Shown: positions 17,211 through 26,698, counted from the stretch's first letter. The stretch is DNA of 64,000 bases from Rubrivivax sp. (GCA_027485165.1 JAIXRN010000003.1:62001-126000); one strand, 5' to 3'. Made by a program: numbers and translations. Notes: generated from the letters alone by a model not told the origin.

Positions 17211-17546
17211 ATGAGCCACTATTTCGACAGCGACGACCTCGCCCGCTTCGGCAGCATCGGCCAGCACGGTGCCAAGCTGGCCGAGGACTTCTTCCAGTAC
17301 TACGGCGCCGTGACCGGCAGCGACGGTGCGCTGACCAAACGCGAAAAGGCGCTCATCGCCCTGGCCGTGGCGCATGCCGAAAAGTGCGCCTACTGCATCG
17401 ACGCCTACACCACGGCCTGCCTGGAAAGCGGTTCCAACCCCGAGCAGATGATGGAAGCCGTGCATGTGGCCGCGGTGATGAAGGCCGGCATCACGCTGGT
17501 GCATTCTGTGCAGATGCACAAGCACCTGGACAAGCTGGTCTCGTGA
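17211..17546 (+). CDS. arsenosugar-associated carboxymuconolactone decarboxylase/peroxidase-like protein
   Basis: Protein of 111 residues of the AhpD/CMD fold, with the redox-type motif EKCAYCIDAYTTAC (CXXC at about residues 61-64 plus a third Cys) and a conserved AVMKAGITLVHS helix. It overlaps the ArsS gene by four bases (GTGA), an arrangement known for arsenosugar biosynthesis clusters where this protein is called peroxidase-like. A reducing or radical-handling role beside ArsS is inferred. ATG 17211 has GGAG six bases upstream. Confidence 0.85.
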   Translation: MSHYFDSDDLARFGSIGQHGAKLAEDFFQYYGAVTGSDGALTKREKALIALAVAHAEKCAYCIDAYTTACLESGSNPEQMMEAVHVAAVMKAGITLVHSVQMHKHLDKLVS

Positions 17547-18601
17547 GCGCGGTGTTTCCCATCGCGCCGGTGGAAGACCTGGTGCCGGGCGGCGACGTCG
17601 CCGCACCCACGGCCCTGCCGCGCCATGACTTCGACGCGCTGCTGGCTGCGCGCGGCCTGCAGCTGCCCCCGCTGTCGGTGGGCACCCTGCAGGTGAACAT
17701 CACGCGCCTGTGCAACCAGGTCTGCCGGCACTGCCATGTCGACGCGTCGCCCACGCGCACCGAAGCGCTCAGCCGCGAAGGCGTCGAACGCTGCGTGGCC
17801 CTGCTGGCCGCGCACCCCGGCATCGGCACGCTGGACATCACTGGCGGCGCGCCCGAACTGCACCCGGACTTCGCATGGCTGGTGCGCCAGGCGCGTGCGC
17901 TGGGCCGCCAGGTGCTGGTGCGCCACAACCTGACGGTCAGCTTCGACCCGCACCCGCAGACCGGCGCCAGCATGGCCCACCTGCCCGAATTCTTTGCCGA
18001 ACAGGGCTGCGAAGTGGTGTGTTCGCTGCCGTACTACCAGGCCTACTTCACCGACGCGCAGCGCGGCCGCGGGGTGTTCGACAAGAGCATTGCTGGCCTG
18101 CAGCGGCTGAACGCGCTGGGCTATGGCCAGCCGGGCAGTGGGCGCGTGCTGAACCTGGTCTACAACCCTGCCGGCCCCTACCTGCCGGCCGCCCAGGCCA
18201 GCCTGCAGGCCGACTACGAACGCGAACTGAAGGCCCGCTTCGGCATCGCCTTCAACCACCTGTTCACCATCACCAACATGCCCATCCACCGCTTCGCGCT
18301 GCACCTGCACAAGGCCGGGCAGTACGAGGCCTACATGGACAAGCTGCTGGCGGCCTTCAACCCGCAGGCGGCCGACGGCGTGATGTGCCGCAGCCTCATC
18401 AGCGTGGGCTACGACGGGCGGCTGTACGACTGCGACTTCAACCAGCAGATCGACCTGCCGGCCGACATGCCCGGTTCGCCGCGGCCCAGCATCTTCGACT
18501 TCGACATGGACGCGCTGCTGCAGCGGCGCATCCGCTTCGGCCCGCAATGCCTGGGCTGCACGGCGGGCGCGGGTTCTTCCTGCGGCGGCGCGACGGCCTG
18601 A
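17543..18601 (+). CDS. arsS: arsenosugar biosynthesis radical SAM protein ArsS
   Basis: Protein of 352 residues. The 4Fe-4S cluster motif CNQVCRHC (CX3CX2C, at about residues 56-63) sits in LQVNITRLCNQVCRHCHVDASP, followed by LDITGGAPELHP of the SAM-binding site. The C-terminal half is the cysteine-rich DUF3641 domain (MCRSLISVGYDGRLYDCDFN, CLGC, SSCGG). ArsS makes 5'-deoxy-5'-dimethylarsinoyl-adenosine from a methylated arsenical and SAM. The methyltransferase ArsM that normally feeds it is not in the window. GTG start coupled to the preceding gene. Confidence 0.9.
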   Translation: MSAVFPIAPVEDLVPGGDVAAPTALPRHDFDALLAARGLQLPPLSVGTLQVNITRLCNQVCRHCHVDASPTRTEALSREGVERCVALLAAHPGIGTLDITGGAPELHPDFAWLVRQARALGRQVLVRHNLTVSFDPHPQTGASMAHLPEFFAEQGCEVVCSLPYYQAYFTDAQRGRGVFDKSIAGLQRLNALGYGQPGSGRVLNLVYNPAGPYLPAAQASLQADYERELKARFGIAFNHLFTITNMPIHRFALHLHKAGQYEAYMDKLLAAFNPQAADGVMCRSLISVGYDGRLYDCDFNQQIDLPADMPGSPRPSIFDFDMDALLQRRIRFGPQCLGCTAGAGSSCGGATA

Positions 18602-18627
18602 CCCTGCAGCGCGGCGCGTGCACGCCC

Positions 18628-18639
18628 GGGTGTACACCC
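18628..18639. promoter_or_regulatory. 12-bp palindrome GGGTGTACACCC
   Basis: This perfect palindrome lies 27 bases after arsS and about 117 bases before the PEP-CTERM gene. It could be a dimeric regulator site for that gene or part of the arsS 3' end. Neighbouring CCCCGTA repeats make a fortuitous origin possible. Confidence 0.3.
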
Positions 18640-18755
18640 CGTAGCCCCCCGTAACCCCCCGAACCGGGTGGCCCACGCCCCGGCAAGGCCTGCAGATGAG
18701 CCGCGGCAAGGTGTTTTCCGGCGTTGACAGACATCACCCCGCTGGAGTTCACACG

Positions 18756-19535
18756 ATGTCCGCAGCCCTCACCCCCCGCCTGGCCGGCCTGGCCTGCAGC
18801 CTGAGCTTGGCCCTGTGCAGCGGCGCCAGCCAGGCTGCCCTGAGCATCGACGTACGCAGCGACATCCTGGCCGCGCGCACCGACTTCCGCAGCCAGGCCG
18901 GGGTGCTGGAAGCCTTCACCTGGAGCAGCGCCTTCGCGCCTGGCACGCACACGCCGGGCAACCTCAACCCCTTCCTGAACCTGGGCGGCTACAGCTTTAC
19001 GGCTGCCGACGGCAGCACGCATGCCGCGGTGGGGGCCAACGGCCTGACCGCGTCGTTCGCGCCCGGTAACTGGATCGACGGCCCGGGCTTCGACGCCGCC
19101 GACGGCAGCGCCACAGCCGACCTGGCGCTGAACGGCGCCGAGAGCTTCGACCTGGTCTTCGGCACGCCCTACACGTCGGTCGGCATGGCCATTGCCACCG
19201 GCACCGGCAACGCGCCCAGCGAAGTCGACCTCACGGGCGCCAGCTTCCTGTTCACTGCGCTGGGCGCGGGCGGCCAGGTGGTGGGCACGGCCAGCCTCAA
19301 CCTGGCCGCGGGCGCGCCCGTCACGGCCTGGGTCACTCTGGTGGGCAGTGCCCCGATCGGCCGGCTGCTGGTGCGCGAGACGAATGCCGTCAGCATCCGC
19401 GACCAGTACTTCAGCGACGTGCTGGTGACGCCCAGTACCGTGAGCCCGGTGCCTGAACCGGACACCGCCCAGCTGCTGGCCCTGGGCCTGGCCGGCCTGG
19501 CCGCCGGTGTGCGGCTGGCCCGCCGCCGCAGCTGA
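18756..19535 (+). CDS. PEP-CTERM sorting domain protein
   Basis: Exported protein of 259 residues. A signal peptide ends near SGASQA. A beta-rich body without recognised catalytic motifs follows, with NGAESFDLVFGTPYTSVGMAI and SFLFTALGAGGQVVGTASL strands. The C-terminus is a PEP-CTERM tripartite signal: VPEPDTAQ, a hydrophobic segment LLALGLAGLAAGVRL, then ARRRS. Such proteins are processed by exosortase and often end up in exopolysaccharide matrix; no exosortase gene is in the window. ATG 18756 follows CTGGAG. Function of the body is unknown. Confidence 0.85.
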   Translation: MSAALTPRLAGLACSLSLALCSGASQAALSIDVRSDILAARTDFRSQAGVLEAFTWSSAFAPGTHTPGNLNPFLNLGGYSFTAADGSTHAAVGANGLTASFAPGNWIDGPGFDAADGSATADLALNGAESFDLVFGTPYTSVGMAIATGTGNAPSEVDLTGASFLFTALGAGGQVVGTASLNLAAGAPVTAWVTLVGSAPIGRLLVRETNAVSIRDQYFSDVLVTPSTVSPVPEPDTAQLLALGLAGLAAGVRLARRRS

Positions 19536-19644
19536 GGCCCACCGCTGACCGGCAGGGGCCGGGCGGCAGGGGCGGTGGGGCGCAAAATACGAGGCGTTCC
19601 GTCGCCCCCACATCACTACGCCAACGCGCCCGCCGCTCCCCATC

Positions 19645-20580
19645 ATGAACCAGCCTTCAACGGCGCTGCAGGCCCTGGGCCCGGCGGTGCAGCACACCAC
19701 CCTGGCAACGCTTCCGCTGCTGGCGCGAGGCAAGGTGCGCGACCTCTACGCCGTGGGCAGCGACCGCCTGCTGATGGTGGCCAGCGACCGCCTGAGCGCC
19801 TTCGACGTGGTGATGAAGGCGCCCGTCCCCGGCAAGGGCCGGCTGCTGACGCAGATGGCGCTGTTCTGGTTCGATAAGCTGTCTGGCATCGTGCCCCACC
19901 ACCTGTCCGGGCAAGCGCCCGAAAGCGTGGTGGCACCCGACGAAGTGACCCAGGTCGAAGGCCGGGCGATGCTGGTCAAGCGCCTCACGCCGCTGCCCTG
20001 CGAAGCGGTGGTGCGCGGCTACGTGGTCGGTTCGGGCTGGAAGGAATACACCCAGAGCGGCACCGTCTGCGGCATCCCCATGCCCGCCGGGCTGAGCATG
20101 ACCACGCCGCTGGCCGAACCCATCTTCACCCCCGCCACCAAGGCCGCGGTGGGCGACCACGACGAGAACATCAGCTTCGCGCAGCTGGTGGCGCTGATCG
20201 GCCTGGCGCGGGCCGAAGAACTGCGCAGCACCGCCATCCGCCTGTACCAGGCCGCGCACGCCTACGCGTTGACGCGCGGCATCGTGATCGCCGACACCAA
20301 GTTCGAATTCGGCCTGGACCATAGCGACAACGAAAGCGGCACCCTGACACTGATGGACGAGGCGCTGACACCCGATTCGTCGCGCTTCTGGCTGGCCAGC
20401 GAACTGGCGCAGGGTCGCATCCACGCCCTGGATAAGCAGCCGCTGCGCGACTGGCTGGCGTCCACCGGCGTCACCGGCGGCGCCGAGCAGGCGGCGCTGG
20501 ACCTGCCGGACGACGTGATCGTGGGCGTCTACGAACGCTATGCCGAAGCCTGCCACCGCCTGTGCGGCGGCGACGAGTAG
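19645..20580 (+). CDS. purC: phosphoribosylaminoimidazole-succinocarboxamide synthase
   Basis: Purine biosynthesis enzyme of 311 residues that joins CAIR and aspartate using ATP to give SAICAR. Typical segments: LARGKVRDLYAV, MVASDRLSAFDVVM, the LVKRLTPLPCEAVVRGYVVGSGWKEY stretch, SMTTPLAEPIFTPATKAAVGDHDENI, and GIVIADTKFEFGLD. It is of the longer, yeast-like single-domain type found in betaproteobacteria. ATG 19645 is the start. An M14-type gene begins four bases after its stop, probably in the same transcript. Confidence 0.97.
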   Translation: MNQPSTALQALGPAVQHTTLATLPLLARGKVRDLYAVGSDRLLMVASDRLSAFDVVMKAPVPGKGRLLTQMALFWFDKLSGIVPHHLSGQAPESVVAPDEVTQVEGRAMLVKRLTPLPCEAVVRGYVVGSGWKEYTQSGTVCGIPMPAGLSMTTPLAEPIFTPATKAAVGDHDENISFAQLVALIGLARAEELRSTAIRLYQAAHAYALTRGIVIADTKFEFGLDHSDNESGTLTLMDEALTPDSSRFWLASELAQGRIHALDKQPLRDWLASTGVTGGAEQAALDLPDDVIVGVYERYAEACHRLCGGDE

Positions 20581-20584
20581 GCGC

Positions 20585-21550
20585 ATGAAGGTTTCCACCC
20601 GCCACCTGCGCGTGCACCGCTTCACCGGCCTGGCACCGGGGCCGAAGCTCGTCGTCACCGGCGCCGTGCACGGCAATGAAGTGGCGGGTACGCGCGGCAT
20701 CGAACGCGTGCTGGCCGAGATCGAGCGTGGCGACATCGACATCGTGCGTGGCAGCGTCAGCTTCGTGCCGGTGTGCAATCCGCTCGCCTACCGCGAAGGC
20801 CGGCGCATGGGCGACCGCAACCTGAACCGCCGCCTGCAGCCCACGGCCACGCCGCAGGACTATGAGGACCGCATCGCCAACGCGCTGTGCCCGCTGCTGG
20901 CCGAACACGACGTGCTGCTGGACCTGCACAGCTTCCGCAGCCCGGGCCAGCCCTTCGTGATGCGCGGCCCGGCCGACAACCGCGGCGCGCTCGAGCCTTT
21001 TGCCCAAGCCGCAGCTGAAGCAGAACTGGCGCGCCACGTGGGCGTGCAGCGCGTGGTGGACGGCTGGCTGGCCGCCTACGCCGAAGGCGTGGCACGCCGC
21101 CGCGCCCGTGGCCTGACCCCTGGCGCCGTGCACGAAGACCCGGGCTACGGCGTGGGCACGACCGAATACATGCGTGCCCAGGGCGGCTACTGCGTGACGC
21201 TGGAATGCGGCCAGCACGACGACCCGGCCGGCCCCGACGTGGCCCACCACGCCATCCGCCAGACCCTGGCCCTGCTGGGCCTGGCCGAAGGCATCACGCT
21301 GCAGCCCCCGGCGCCGCGCTTTGAATGCCTGACGCTGCTGGAGGTGATCGACCGTCACCATGCCGACGACCAGTTCACCCAGGCCTGGAAGAGCTTCGAC
21401 CCGGTGGCCGCTGGCCAGCTGATCGCGCAGCGGGCCGATGGCAGCGCGGTACGGGCGCCCCGCGACGGCTACATCGTGTTCCCCGACGTCAGTGCGCAGC
21501 CCGGGCACGAATGGTTCTACTGGGCGCAGCCCAGCACGCGGGCGCTGTAG
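20585..21550 (+). CDS. succinylglutamate desuccinylase/aspartoacylase family (M14) protein
   Basis: Protein of 321 residues. Zinc ligands appear as HGNE (GAVHGNEVAGTRGIERVL, residues about 29-47) and LDLHSF (about 118-123). A GDRNLNR motif for carboxylate binding and TLECGQHDD with the catalytic Glu are also visible. The C-terminal 80 residues form the beta-rich domain of this family (GSAVRAPRDGYIVFP). It should deacylate an N-acyl amino acid or a related amide; the substrate is not fixed by sequence. Its ATG is four bases after purC. Confidence 0.87.
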   Translation: MKVSTRHLRVHRFTGLAPGPKLVVTGAVHGNEVAGTRGIERVLAEIERGDIDIVRGSVSFVPVCNPLAYREGRRMGDRNLNRRLQPTATPQDYEDRIANALCPLLAEHDVLLDLHSFRSPGQPFVMRGPADNRGALEPFAQAAAEAELARHVGVQRVVDGWLAAYAEGVARRRARGLTPGAVHEDPGYGVGTTEYMRAQGGYCVTLECGQHDDPAGPDVAHHAIRQTLALLGLAEGITLQPPAPRFECLTLLEVIDRHHADDQFTQAWKSFDPVAAGQLIAQRADGSAVRAPRDGYIVFPDVSAQPGHEWFYWAQPSTRAL

Positions 21551-21566
21551 CCGCACGCCCAGCCCT

Positions 21567-21604
21567 CATCCCTCCTAAGGATGGGCCCCCTCTCGCGAGG
21601 GATG
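21567..21604 (+). terminator. nested hairpins after the purC-M14 pair
   Basis: CATCCCTC (21567-21574) pairs perfectly with GAGGGATG (21597-21604). Alternative inner stems are CATCC/GGATG and CCCTC/GAGGG. It begins 16 bases after the M14 stop and is a plausible transcript end or regulatory RNA fold; no T-run follows. The rest of the gap to 21721 holds only small imperfect hairpins. Confidence 0.35.
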
Positions 21605-21721
21605 CGCCCACCCATCAGCAGGAACCATCATCCACCCCGCCTTCCGAAGGGGCTGCAGGGAACGCCGCCGTGCTAGCGGCAGCAGCCCGCGGGAAACGTC
21701 ACAAACCTACAGGTGGATGCC

Positions 21722-21976
21722 ATGCGATTCGAAGAATGTGTCGAAGGGGAATACCGCATCTTTGTCGGCGCACTGGAAGCGCCGCGCGGCGAGGGCTACA
21801 TCGCGGCCTTGATCGTCAACCGCCTGGTCTGCGCCCCCGGCGGCCGCAACGAGGCCTTCCGCGACGAGAGCCTGGCCTGCGGCTACCGCTGGCCTACGGC
21901 CGAAGAAGCCCTGGCCTATGCCAAGGCGCGCGCCCGCGAAATGGTGCGCACGCGTTCGCACGCGCTGAGCTGCTGA
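21722..21976 (+). CDS. hypothetical small protein
   Basis: I do not recognise this 84-residue protein. It starts [19 protein letters not shown] and contains [48 protein letters not shown], giving a mixed strand-helix layout and a final AHALSC-like Cys end. No signal or membrane segment is seen. Codon use matches its neighbours and AGGTGG lies five bases before ATG 21722 (GTG 21713 is an alternative), so it is probably real. It lies 55 bases upstream of mnmA on the same strand. Confidence 0.65.
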   Translation: MRFEECVEGEYRIFVGALEAPRGEGYIAALIVNRLVCAPGGRNEAFRDESLACGYRWPTAEEALAYAKARAREMVRTRSHALSC

Positions 21977-22018
21977 AGCCCCGGCCCCCGCGCCTGCCCG
22001 GGCGCTGCCCCTGGCTGG

Positions 22019-22024
22019 GATAAT
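22019..22024 (+). promoter_or_regulatory. GATAAT -10 box of mnmA
   Basis: GATAAT followed by seven bases and the mnmA ATG, the same geometry as at ruvB. It implies a leaderless or near-leaderless mRNA. No Shine-Dalgarno sequence is visible before mnmA, which agrees. Confidence 0.4.
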
Positions 22025-22031
22025 CCCGGCC

Positions 22032-23294
22032 ATGGGCAAGCAACGTGTGGTGGTGGGCCTGAGCGGCGGCGTCGATTCCGCCGTCAGCGCCTGGCTGCTG
22101 AAGCAGCAGGGCTTCGATGTCGTCGGCCTGTTCATGAAGAACTGGGAAGACGACGACCGACCCGCGGGGTCGAGTCACGACGCCGAACCCTACTGTTCGT
22201 CCAACATCGATTTCGTCGACGCCGCGGCGGTGGCCGACGTCATCGGCATCGAGATCGAGCACGTCAATTTCGCGGCCGACTACAAGGACCGCGTGTTCGC
22301 CGAATTCCTGCGCGAATACCAGGCCGGCCGCACGCCCAACCCCGACGTGCTGTGCAACGCCGAGATCAAGTTCAAGGCCTTCCTGGACCATGCCCTGCGC
22401 CTGGGGGCCGACAAGATCGCCACCGGCCACTACGCGCGGGTGCGCGAAACGCCCCAGGGCTTCCAGCTGCTCAAGGGCCTGGACCCGCTGAAGGACCAGA
22501 GCTACTTCCTGCACCGGCTGACGCAATCGCAGCTGGCGCGCACGCTGTTCCCGGTGGGTGAACTGGCCAAGACCGAGGTGCGCCGCATCGCGCTGCAGGC
22601 CGGCCTGCCGAACGCGAAGAAGAAGGACAGCACCGGCATCTGCTTCATCGGCGAACGGCCGTTCCGCGAATTCCTGAATCGCTATCTGGCGCACGCCCCG
22701 GGCCCGATGCTGGACGAGCGCGGGCGCGAAGTCGGCCGCCATCTGGGGCTGAGCTTCTACACCCTGGGCCAGCGCCAGGGCCTGGGGATCGGGGGCGTGA
22801 AGGGTCACGTGACGGGCGGTGCCAGCCCGGCCGCCGACGGCCTGCATGCACCCTGGTTCGTGGCCGCCAAGGACATGGACCAAAACGTGCTGCGCGTGGT
22901 GCAGGGCCATGAACACCCGGCCTTGCTGGCCCCCACGCTGCAGGCCGACGACTGCAGCTGGGTGGCCGGCCACCCGCCCGCGCCCGGCCCGCTGGCCGCC
23001 AAGACGCGCTACCGCCAGGCCGACGCGCCCTGCCGTTTCGACAGCAGCAGCGACGGCTTCGCACTGGCCTTCGACCAGCCGCAGTGGGCCGTCACGCCTG
23101 GGCAGAGCGCGGTGCTGTACGACGGTGATGTCTGCCTGGGCGGCGGCATCATCGCCAGCGCCCAGGTGCTGGCGCCATTGCCGCCAGTGCCGCTGTTGAA
23201 TGCCTCGGCGCGTTCATCACGTTCGGCACGGTCAGCCCCTTCCGCCGACGCTGCCCCGGCCCGGCGCCGCAGCCCGGCCCGCGCCACGCCGTGA
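22032..23294 (+). CDS. mnmA: tRNA-specific 2-thiouridylase MnmA
   Basis: Enzyme of 420 residues that installs sulfur at position 2 of U34 in Lys, Glu and Gln tRNAs. It shows the PP-loop [17 protein letters not shown] at residue 7, [13 protein letters not shown] with the first catalytic Cys, [15 protein letters not shown], and [18 protein letters not shown] with the second catalytic Cys. The final 40 residues (after PPVPLLNAS) are a Ser/Arg/Ala-rich extension not part of the usual fold. Its stop overlaps the GTG of the next gene. Confidence 0.96.
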   Translation: MGKQRVVVGLSGGVDSAVSAWLLKQQGFDVVGLFMKNWEDDDRPAGSSHDAEPYCSSNIDFVDAAAVADVIGIEIEHVNFAADYKDRVFAEFLREYQAGRTPNPDVLCNAEIKFKAFLDHALRLGADKIATGHYARVRETPQGFQLLKGLDPLKDQSYFLHRLTQSQLARTLFPVGELAKTEVRRIALQAGLPNAKKKDSTGICFIGERPFREFLNRYLAHAPGPMLDERGREVGRHLGLSFYTLGQRQGLGIGGVKGHVTGGASPAADGLHAPWFVAAKDMDQNVLRVVQGHEHPALLAPTLQADDCSWVAGHPPAPGPLAAKTRYRQADAPCRFDSSSDGFALAFDQPQWAVTPGQSAVLYDGDVCLGGGIIASAQVLAPLPPVPLLNASARSSRSARSAPSADAAPARRRSPARATP

Positions 23295-24931
23295 CGCGCC
23301 TGCGCCGGCAGCGCCGCCGCCTGCTGGGCGCCGGGGGCCTGGCCTGGCTGGCTGGCTGCGCCAGTGGGCCGCCAGCGCCGTCAGCGCCCGCGCGGCTCGA
23401 CGACCGCGCGTTGCCGGGGCAGGCGCCGCCTGCGGGCCCAGGCCCCGCATCTGCCCCGGTCGCGGGCCTTGCCTCGATGGCCGGCGACTGGCCCCCGCCC
23501 GAGCCGCGTGAATTCCGCGCCGCCTGGGTGGCCACCGTCGCCAACATCGACTGGCCCAGCCGCCCCGGCCTGCCAGCCACGGCCCAGCGGGCTGAGGCCC
23601 TGGCCATCCTGGACCGCGCCCAGGCGCTGCGGCTGAACGCGCTGATCCTGCAGGTGCGCCCGGCCTGTGACGCACTGTTCGCGTCGACCCTGGAACCCTG
23701 GAGCGAAGTGCTCAGCGGCGAACAGGGCCGTGCCCCATGGGCCGCGGGCGAATCGCCCTGGGACCCGCTGGCCTTTTGGGTGCAGGAAGCGCACCGCCGC
23801 GCGATCGAGCTGCACGCCTGGTTCAACCCCTACCGCGCCCGCCACAGTGCGGCCAAGAGCCCGCCGGCCGCCACGCACATCGCCCGCCGTCGGCCCGACC
23901 TGGTGCAAGCCTATGGCGACCAGCTGTGGATGGACCCCGGCGAACCCGAAGCCGCTGCCCACACCCTGGCCGTGGTGGCCGACGTGGTGCGCCGCTACGA
24001 CATCGACGCCGTCCACATCGACGACTACTTCTACCCCTACCCGGTGGCCGTGGACGGCCAGGACCAGCCCTTCCCCGACGACGCTGCCTGGGCCCGCTAC
24101 CAGCTGGCCGGCGGCCCGCTGGCCCGCGACGACTGGCGCCGCGCGCAGGTCGACACCCTCGTGCAGGCGCTGCAGCGCACGGTGCAGGCCATCAAGCCCT
24201 GGGTGCGCATCGGCATCAGCCCTTTCGGGCTGCCGCGGCCCGACCGGCGGCCGCCCGGCATCGCCGGCTTCAGCCAGTACGACAAGCTGTACGCCGACGT
24301 CGAGAAGTGGTTTGAACAGGGCTGGCTGGACTATCTGGCGCCGCAGCTGTACTGGCCCATCGACCGCGCCGGCCAGGCCTTCCCGGTGCTGCTGGATGCG
24401 TGGCTAGTGGCCAACCGCGCGCAGCGGCATGTCTGGCCGGGGCTGTTCACCAGCCGCATCACGCGCGGTGAAGCCCTGGGTACCAACAGCTGGCCGGCGC
24501 GCGAACTGCTGGACCAGGTGGCCGTGCAGCGCAGCCGGGCCCAGCCCGGTGACGGCTGGCCGGTGGGGGCGGGCGGCCACATCCACTTCAGCATGGCCGC
24601 GCTGATGCAGGACCGCGACGGCATCGCCACCCGGCTGCAGGCCAGTGCTTACGCCGAAACCGCCCTGGTGCCGGCCACGCCCTGGCTGGACGCCACGCCC
24701 GTGCCCACGCCCGTGCTGCAGGCCAGCGGCGCGCGCGTGGCCCTGCAGCCCGGCGCCGGCCAGCCACCGCGGGGCTGGGCGGTGTGGCTGCGCCAGGGTG
24801 GCCAGTGGCGGCTGCAGCGCCTGCCGGGCACAGCGCGCAGCGTCGACGCCGCCGGTGCCGACCGCGTGGTGGCCAGCGCGCTGGACCGCGTGGGCAAGGC
24901 CAGCGCGCGCGCCAGCCTGTCGCTGGGCTGA
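23291..24931 (+). CDS. glycoside hydrolase family 10-like lipoprotein (GHL10)
   Basis: Protein of 546 residues with a lipoprotein signal (GGLAWLAGC, Cys23), then a Pro/Ala-rich linker and a TIM-barrel domain: [61 protein letters not shown] and [12 protein letters not shown]. This is the GHL10/DUF187 family of putative sugar hydrolases. The following gene is murQ, so a role on peptidoglycan-derived sugars is plausible. GTG 23291 overlaps the mnmA stop. The lipidated enzyme would face the periplasm or the outer-membrane inner leaflet. Confidence 0.83.
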   Translation: MTRLRRQRRRLLGAGGLAWLAGCASGPPAPSAPARLDDRALPGQAPPAGPGPASAPVAGLASMAGDWPPPEPREFRAAWVATVANIDWPSRPGLPATAQRAEALAILDRAQALRLNALILQVRPACDALFASTLEPWSEVLSGEQGRAPWAAGESPWDPLAFWVQEAHRRAIELHAWFNPYRARHSAAKSPPAATHIARRRPDLVQAYGDQLWMDPGEPEAAAHTLAVVADVVRRYDIDAVHIDDYFYPYPVAVDGQDQPFPDDAAWARYQLAGGPLARDDWRRAQVDTLVQALQRTVQAIKPWVRIGISPFGLPRPDRRPPGIAGFSQYDKLYADVEKWFEQGWLDYLAPQLYWPIDRAGQAFPVLLDAWLVANRAQRHVWPGLFTSRITRGEALGTNSWPARELLDQVAVQRSRAQPGDGWPVGAGGHIHFSMAALMQDRDGIATRLQASAYAETALVPATPWLDATPVPTPVLQASGARVALQPGAGQPPRGWAVWLRQGGQWRLQRLPGTARSVDAAGADRVVASALDRVGKASARASLSLG

Positions 24932-24952
24932 GAGCTTGAGGCGAACTTACCC

Positions 24953-25837
24953 ATGGCACAACTGCCCACCGAACAGCCCCATCCCGCCCACGCCGGGCTG
25001 GGCCAGTACGACACAACCACCCTGGTGCAGGCCTTCGCTGCCGACCAGGCCCGCGCCGCACTGGCCGTGCAGGCCGCCGCGCTGGCGCTGGCGCAGGCCG
25101 TGGACGCGGCCGTGCCGCGCATCCGTGCAGGCGGCCGGCTGCTGTATGCCGGCGCCGGCACCAGCGGGCGCCTGGGGGTGCTGGACAGCGTGGAACTGCA
25201 CCCCACCTTCAGCTGGCCGCGCGACCGCGCGCTGGCCCTGCTGGCTGGCGGCGAAGGGGCGATGTTCCAGGCTGTGGAAGGCGCCGAAGACGACCACGCC
25301 CAGGGCGCTGCCGACCTGCGCGCGCTGGGCCCGACAGCGCAGGACGTGCTGCTGGTGCTGGCCGCATCGGGCGCCACGCCCTACGCACTGGGCGCCTGCG
25401 AAGCCGCGCGCGCAACAGGCGCGCTGACGGTGGGCATCGCCAACAACCCGGGCGCCCCGCTGCTGGCGGCGGCCGAGATCGGCGTGCTGCTGGACACCGG
25501 GCCCGAGGTCATCAGCGGCAGCACGCGGCTGAAGGCCGGCACGGCGCAGAAGATCGCGCTCAACACCTTCAGCAGCAGCCTGATGGTGCGGCTGAACAAG
25601 ACCTATGGCCCGCTGATGGTGGACTTGCGCGCCAGCAACGCCAAGCTGGTGCGGCGTGCCCTGGCGCTGACCGTGCGCGCCAGCGGCGCCAGCGAAGCTG
25701 CGGCGCGCGCCGCGCTGGCGGCTTGCGACGGGCGCGTCAAGGTGGCCATCGTGATGCTGAAGGCCGGCGTCGACGCTGCCGCGGCCGAACAGCGCCTGGC
25801 CGCAGCCGACGGCAGCGTCGACAACGCGCTGCGCTGA
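24953..25837 (+). CDS. murQ: N-acetylmuramic acid 6-phosphate etherase
   Basis: Enzyme of 294 residues with a SIS domain: LLYAGAGTSGRLGVLDSVELHPTF binds the phosphosugar, AVEGAEDDHAQG holds the catalytic Glu, and LVLAASGATPYALGA, NPGAPL and KAGTAQKIALNTFS complete the family pattern. It cleaves the lactyl ether of MurNAc-6-phosphate to GlcNAc-6-phosphate and D-lactate during cell-wall recycling. It lies 22 bases after the GHL10 lipoprotein gene and 36 bases before a damaged acyltransferase, forming a likely recycling operon. Confidence 0.95.
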   Translation: MAQLPTEQPHPAHAGLGQYDTTTLVQAFAADQARAALAVQAAALALAQAVDAAVPRIRAGGRLLYAGAGTSGRLGVLDSVELHPTFSWPRDRALALLAGGEGAMFQAVEGAEDDHAQGAADLRALGPTAQDVLLVLAASGATPYALGACEAARATGALTVGIANNPGAPLLAAAEIGVLLDTGPEVISGSTRLKAGTAQKIALNTFSSSLMVRLNKTYGPLMVDLRASNAKLVRRALALTVRASGASEAAARAALAACDGRVKVAIVMLKAGVDAAAAEQRLAAADGSVDNALR

Positions 25838-25873
25838 AGGCCGCAGCCCCGGCCCCGGGTTCGCGTTCTGCCC

Positions 25874-26698
25874 ATGACCGAGCGCCTGCGTGCCCTGGAC
25901 GTCTTCCGCGGCGCCACCGTGGCGCTGATGATCCTGGTCAACAACCCCGGCAGCTGGGCGCACCTGTACCCGCCGCTGGCCCATGCCGCCTGGCATGGCG
26001 TCACGCCCACCGACCTGGTGTTCCCGTTCTTCCTGTTTGCCGTGGGGCATGCGCTGGCGCGGGTGTTGCCGCGTTTCGCGGCCGGGGCGCCAGCGGCTTT
26101 CTGGTGGAAGGTGCTCAAGCGCACGTTGACCATCTTCGCCATCGGCCTGGCGCTGAAGACCAGCCCGCTGCTGCGCTGGTCGGCCGAAGGCGAACTGGTC
26201 TGGCGCAGCCTGGAAACCCTGCGCCTGATGGGTGTGCTGCAGCGCATCGCGCTGTGTTTCGGTGCCGCTGCGGCCATCGCCTGGGCGCTGCAACAGCCCG
26301 GCCCAGCGCCACGCGGCTGCTGCAGCTGCTGGCCTGGGCGGCCGTGCTGCTGGGGCTGGCGCTGCTGTGGCAGACGGTGTTTCCGTTCAACAAGAAAATC
26401 TGGTCGTCGAGCGATGTGCTGCTGACCACCGCGCTGGCCATGGCCCTGGTGGTGGCGATGCTGCATCGGCTGGAGCCGCGCGCACCGACCGAGGCGGTGG
26501 CGCGGCCGTTGCCGGCGTGGGCACGCTTCTTCGAAGTCTTCGGGCTGAACCCGCTGTTCATCTTCGTGCTCTTGGGCTTCGTGCTCTCGGGCTTCGTGCC
26601 GCGGGTGCTGGGCCTGCTGCGCTGGCCTGATGAACCTGTCGGTCTACTGGGCGCTGGCAGCGTGGATGCACCGGCGACCCGTCTACATCCGCGTGTAG
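25874..26698 (+). pseudogene. heparan-alpha-glucosaminide N-acetyltransferase-like membrane protein, frame-disrupted
   Basis: The N-terminal half (TERLRALDVFRGATVALMILVNNPG, WHGVTPTDLVFPFFLFAVG, LRLMGVLQRIALCFGAA) is a DUF1624/DUF5009 acyltransferase. Around 26295-26310 the family sequence moves to the frame one base earlier (SATRLLQLLAWAAVLLGLALLWQTVFPFN, FGLNPLFIFVLLGF). Near 26625-26630 it returns to the first frame for the normal C-terminus NLSVYWALAAWMHRRPVYIRV and stop TAG 26696-26698. A segment before that C-terminus also seems missing. No single reading frame covers it, so the gene is broken or the assembly has two indels. Its partner is murQ. Confidence 0.75.

Noticed and set aside
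26434-26698. Treating the second half of the acyltransferase as a separate gene
   Set aside because: It begins in mid-helix, has no ribosome site and continues the family alignment of the upstream half; it is a fragment of the same gene.
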